Below are positions 4,861-7,424 of a DNA stretch of 7,424 nt, piece by piece. Source of the DNA: Collinsella sp. GTDB taxonomy: Bacteria; Actinomycetota; Coriobacteriia; Coriobacteriales; Coriobacteriaceae. Under the pieces are notes generated by a model, which was given only the letters and a program-made list of their open reading frames with translations, was not told the origin of the DNA and ran no database searches. The stretch's first letter is position 1, and every line of letters starts with the position of its first letter. The stretch is taken from NCBI GenBank assembly GCA_014871605.1, contig WGSQ01000090.1, forward strand, positions 1-7,424, in the 5' to 3' direction. Position numbers and translations under genes: made by a program.

Positions 4861-6603
4861 ATGGCGAACGACAGCAAGACATGGCGGTGCGGAAAGTATG
4901 AGCTCAGCTTTGACCGTCCGCGCATCATGGGCGTCCTCAACGTGACGCCCGATTCGTTTAGCGATGGCGGGGAGCACTTCGACCCCGATGCCGCCATCGA
5001 GTACGGCCTGGCGATGCTCGACGCCGGCGCCGACATCATCGACGTGGGCGGCGAGTCCACGCGCCCCGGCTTTACCCCGGTCAACCCCGACGAGGAGGCT
5101 CGCCGCGTGCTGCCCGTGGTGCGTGCGCTGGCCAAGGAGGGCGCCATCGTCTCGATCGACACGCGTCATGTGGCGGTTGCCAAGGCGGCCGTGCTCTGCG
5201 GCGCCTCGATCGTCAACGACGTGACCGGCTTCACCGATCCCAAGATGGTCGAGTTCGTTAAGACGAGCACTTGCGGCGTCATCGTGATGCATGCCGGCGA
5301 GGTCGCCGCGCCCGTCCGCACGCACGCAACGGTGCAGCTCGATACCTCGGCAGCGGCGTTTGTTGCCGAGAAGGCGCGCGAGGCGGCTGCCGAGGCCGCG
5401 CGTGAGGCCGAGAAGCCGGCTCGCCGCCGTCGCGGCAAGTTGCTGGGCGAGCCTAAGCCGGAGGCCAAGCTTCCGGGCGGCGTGGTGCAGCCCTCGTTGC
5501 CGTTTGGCGAACCGGAGCCCACGTCCGAGCCTGCAAGCGAGCAGGAGACGCCGGCCGCCGAGCAGGCTGCTGCCGCCGAGACCGTCGCGCCCGCGCCCGA
5601 GGCCGCGCCCGCAGCCACCGAGGCCGCATCGGAGTCCAATGACCGCCTGGCCGCCATGATGCGCCGCAGTGCCCGCCGTGAGGAGGCCTATGTGCCCACC
5701 TCGCAGCTCCGCCGCTTTACCCTGCCCGATTCGGCGCCCATCATGCGCCGCGTCATGGGCTTTCTGTCCGACCAGGCCCGCACGCTCATCCATGCCGGCG
5801 TGTCGCGCGACCGCATCTGCATCGATCCTGGCCCGGGCTTTGGTAAGTCGGCTAACGAGGACATCGTCATCCAGCGCGAGACTGCCAAGATGGCGTCGCT
5901 GGGCTACCCGCTCATGTGCGCCGTGTCGCGCAAGCGCTTTGTGGGCGCCGTCTCGGGCGTGACCGAGGCCGCCGAGCGCGATGCCGCCACGTTTGGCGTG
6001 TGCCTGGGCGCCATCCAGGCCGGTGCCAACATCGTGCGCGTGCACGACGCCGCGGGTTTTGCGCAGTTCCTGAACGGTTACTGGGCGGTTGCCAAGCCGC
6101 AGCCGCGCCGCGCGTTTGTGGCCGTGGGCTCCAACCTGGGGCATCGCTGCGACAACATCCGCGCCGCACGCGAGATGATCGCCGAGATTCCACTCACCTG
6201 CGTGTCCAACTCCTCCAAGATTTACGAGAGCGAGCCGGCCTACGAGACGCGCCAGGACGCGTTTGCCAACGCCGTCATCGAGATCAAGACCGAGCTGGCG
6301 CCGCTGGTGCTGCTCGATGAGCTCATGAAGATCGAGGCCGAGCTGGGGCGCGACCGCTCCAAGAAGGCCAAGGCCAACGGTCCGCGCACCATCGACCTGG
6401 ACCTGCTGTGGATGGATGGCGAGACCCACGGCGGCAAAAAGCTGCGCCTGCCGCATCCTCTCATTGGCGAGCGCGACTTTGTGCTGGTGCCGCTCGAGGA
6501 CCTGATGCACGACCCGGCGCGGTTCTTCCGCTACAACGGTGTCGAGGTCAAGGAGCCCGAGGACCGCGTGGGCCATATCGTTGGCGAATTGGGGCGTATG
6601 TAG
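4861..6603 (+). CDS. folP/folK: Bifunctional dihydropteroate synthase (FolP) - HPPK (FolK) fusion with a large insertion
   Basis: This 580-residue enzyme covers two consecutive folate steps. HPPK pyrophosphorylates 6-hydroxymethyl-7,8-dihydropterin with ATP, and DHPS condenses the product with p-aminobenzoate to dihydropteroate. The DHPS part has loop 1 GVLNVTPDSFSDGG (24-37), loop 2 DVGGESTRPG (61-70), SIDT (98-101), NDVTG (119-123), VMH (142-144), DPGPGFGKS (322-330), SRKRF (356-360) and RVHD (393-396). The HPPK part starts near 417 with AVGSNLG (421-427), YESEPAYET (455-463), metal-binding Asp512/Asp514 in PRTIDLDLL and LPHP (530-533). The DHPS is interrupted at about 150-290 by an Ala/Glu/Pro-rich stretch with RRRR at 188-191. 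The order DHPS-HPPK is the reverse of the plant and fungal fusion. The ATG at 4861 is six bases after AGGAGG; ATG 4855 touches that site and is less likely. Confidence 0.97.
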   Translation: MANDSKTWRCGKYELSFDRPRIMGVLNVTPDSFSDGGEHFDPDAAIEYGLAMLDAGADIIDVGGESTRPGFTPVNPDEEARRVLPVVRALAKEGAIVSIDTRHVAVAKAAVLCGASIVNDVTGFTDPKMVEFVKTSTCGVIVMHAGEVAAPVRTHATVQLDTSAAAFVAEKAREAAAEAAREAEKPARRRRGKLLGEPKPEAKLPGGVVQPSLPFGEPEPTSEPASEQETPAAEQAAAAETVAPAPEAAPAATEAASESNDRLAAMMRRSARREEAYVPTSQLRRFTLPDSAPIMRRVMGFLSDQARTLIHAGVSRDRICIDPGPGFGKSANEDIVIQRETAKMASLGYPLMCAVSRKRFVGAVSGVTEAAERDAATFGVCLGAIQAGANIVRVHDAAGFAQFLNGYWAVAKPQPRRAFVAVGSNLGHRCDNIRAAREMIAEIPLTCVSNSSKIYESEPAYETRQDAFANAVIEIKTELAPLVLLDELMKIEAELGRDRSKKAKANGPRTIDLDLLWMDGETHGGKKLRLPHPLIGERDFVLVPLEDLMHDPARFFRYNGVEVKEPEDRVGHIVGELGRM

Positions 6604-7305
6604 ATGATCGAGATGAATGCTGTTGCCGCCGGCACCGAGCTCGACGCGGCGCGTAACGCGGGCCGCGAGGGCGTGTCCGCGGGCTGGTGCGCGTGGAGCG
6701 CGGGCGATGCTTCGCTGACGTTTTCGCTGGTCGTGCGTCCGGATGTGAATATGCACGCCTTCCACGGCCTGCCGTTTGTGGCCGCGATGGGCATGATGGA
6801 TGCGCTTGTGGGCACAGTGTCGACGCCGGGCCTGGGCCTTGCCGGCAAGGTGGGTATCCGGTGGCCGAGTGATATCGTGTGCGGTGCGCCTGCGTTTGAG
6901 ACGTCGCTCGCGCGTGTTGCCGTGAACGGCGGTGCCGGTGCCGCGGGCATGTTCGGTGCCGTGACGGTGGATATTGAGCGTTCGGCGTTGAGCGAGCTTG
7001 GTGTGGACGTAGCTGACGAAGCGCTGGTCGAGGCGTTGGCCGTCGCCGTGCTGACCCGTGTGGACACCTGGGCGGTTGTTGCCAACACGCCACAAGGCGC
7101 CGCAGGGCCGCTGGCTCCCGTGCTGGGCGAGTATTTCGACATGGTACCGCTGCTGGGCCGCCAAGTTGCGGCGGTGTCGCCCAACGGCTTGCCGCTTGCG
7201 GTCGGTGTGTTTGCGGGCCTGGACATCTGGGGCCGCGCGACCATCAAGACCGATGCCGGCGAGCAGGAGTTTCCGCCCGAGGCCGTACGAATTCGCGGGC
7301 TGTAG
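6604..7305 (+). CDS. Divergent BirA-like (biotin/lipoate ligase family) protein
   Basis: This 233-residue protein has the outline of the catalytic and C-terminal parts of a biotin-protein ligase, without an N-terminal DNA-binding domain. TELDAAR (11-17) sits where BirA has its opening helix. LTFSLVVRP (38-46) matches the post-loop strand. RWPSD (86-90) stands in place of KWPND. The last 50 residues (184-233; LLGRQV, then GVFAGLDIWGRATI and PPEAVRIRG) match the small C-terminal beta domain. The biotin-binding GRGRxGR loop is missing, replaced by WCAWSAGD (28-35), and no clear KxxGIL motif follows. It may be a pseudo-enzyme, a ligase with another substrate, or a fast-evolving BirA. Its ATG abuts the folP-folK stop (TAGATG), so the two are probably co-expressed, though the ribosome site is weak (GGGG at 6591). 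ATG 6613 is an alternative start. The fold assignment is moderate; activity is unknown. Confidence 0.72.
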   Translation: MIEMNAVAAGTELDAARNAGREGVSAGWCAWSAGDASLTFSLVVRPDVNMHAFHGLPFVAAMGMMDALVGTVSTPGLGLAGKVGIRWPSDIVCGAPAFETSLARVAVNGGAGAAGMFGAVTVDIERSALSELGVDVADEALVEALAVAVLTRVDTWAVVANTPQGAAGPLAPVLGEYFDMVPLLGRQVAAVSPNGLPLAVGVFAGLDIWGRATIKTDAGEQEFPPEAVRIRGL

Positions 7306-7344
7306 CGCGAGGCACCAGCGCTCAAAGACAACGATGACAACAAG

Positions 7345-7372
7345 ACCCTCCTCGGCCTGCGCCGGGGAGGGT
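7345..7372 (+). terminator. Intrinsic terminator-like hairpin after the BirA-like gene
   Basis: ACCCTCCTCGGC (7345-7356) pairs fully with GCCGGGGAGGGT (7361-7372), counting one G-T wobble, around the loop CTGC. A/G on the left and T/T on the right can lengthen it. The trailing T-tract is short (TTT, then CGCCTAT), so termination may be imperfect. It lies 39 bases after the stop and plausibly ends the folP-folK transcript. Confidence 0.75.
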
Positions 7373-7383
7373 TTCGCCTATCT

Positions 7384-7413
7384 GGGGAATGGGTTGCCAG
7401 CGCCCTATTCCTC
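7384..7413. repeat. Second hairpin at the right window edge
   Basis: GGGGAAT-GGG (7384-7393) pairs with CCC-T-ATTCCTC (7403-7413), with one bulged T and one wobble, around a nine-base loop. AAAACTGAAAA follows. On the minus strand this A-rich flank reads as a T-run upstream of the hairpin, so it does not act as a leftward terminator. It could be a repeat or part of the next gene's leader; the window ends here. Confidence 0.45.
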
Positions 7414-7424
7414 AAAACTGAAAA

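Noticed and set aside
4762..7164. An 800-codon open frame on the minus strand, antisense to folP-folK and the BirA-like gene
   Set aside because: It is His/Arg/Gly-rich with no recognisable domain, and it mirrors two well-supported genes. Long antisense frames are expected in GC-rich DNA with G/C third positions.
7306..7424. Possible start of an RNA gene or rRNA leader (CTCAAAACTGAAAA)
   Set aside because: The match is short and the window ends; only hairpins can be supported.

Overview
The window reads as a chromosomal segment of a GC-rich anaerobic actinobacterium. Gene content and style (energy-coupling-factor transporter with fused ATPases, FolP-FolK fusion, strong Shine-Dalgarno sites, dense G/C-ending codons, palindromic intergenic repeats) suggest the Coriobacteriia, probably close to Collinsella. 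That assignment is an inference from style and cannot be proven from the window alone. No rRNA, tRNA, CRISPR array, integrase or transposase gene is visible.

Layout. Bases 1-2910 (+) carry the tail of an ECF transporter operon: a partial EcfT transmembrane protein, a single polypeptide with two EcfA-type ATPase domains, and a membrane S component. The genes overlap or are a few bases apart, so they are very probably one transcript encoding a complete vitamin/micronutrient importer of unknown substrate. The linker between the two ATPase domains (about 1342-1532) looks like a palindromic repeat inserted in the coding frame. Bases 2911-3058 hold two palindromic, REP-like structures between converging genes. 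Exonuclease III (xth) lies on the minus strand at 3059-3877. A 135-base divergent spacer follows, then a sirtuin (NAD-dependent protein deacylase) on the plus strand.

Bases 4766-4860 are a leader with a possible promoter and a strong hairpin plus T-run just upstream of a bifunctional DHPS-HPPK (folP-folK) gene. Its DHPS domain is interrupted by about 140 residues of Ala/Glu/Pro-rich sequence. A BirA-like protein follows immediately; it keeps the biotin-ligase fold outline but lacks key active-site motifs. A good terminator-like hairpin ends this unit at 7345-7372, and another hairpin lies at the right edge.

How the genes work together: the ECF proteins form one import complex. FolP-FolK makes 7,8-dihydropteroate from pterin and pABA. 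Xth (base excision repair) and the sirtuin are stand-alone housekeeping genes. No clear new defence or mobile system is seen. The most unusual items are the coding repeat in the EcfA linker, the FolP insertion, the folP leader hairpin and the degenerate ligase.
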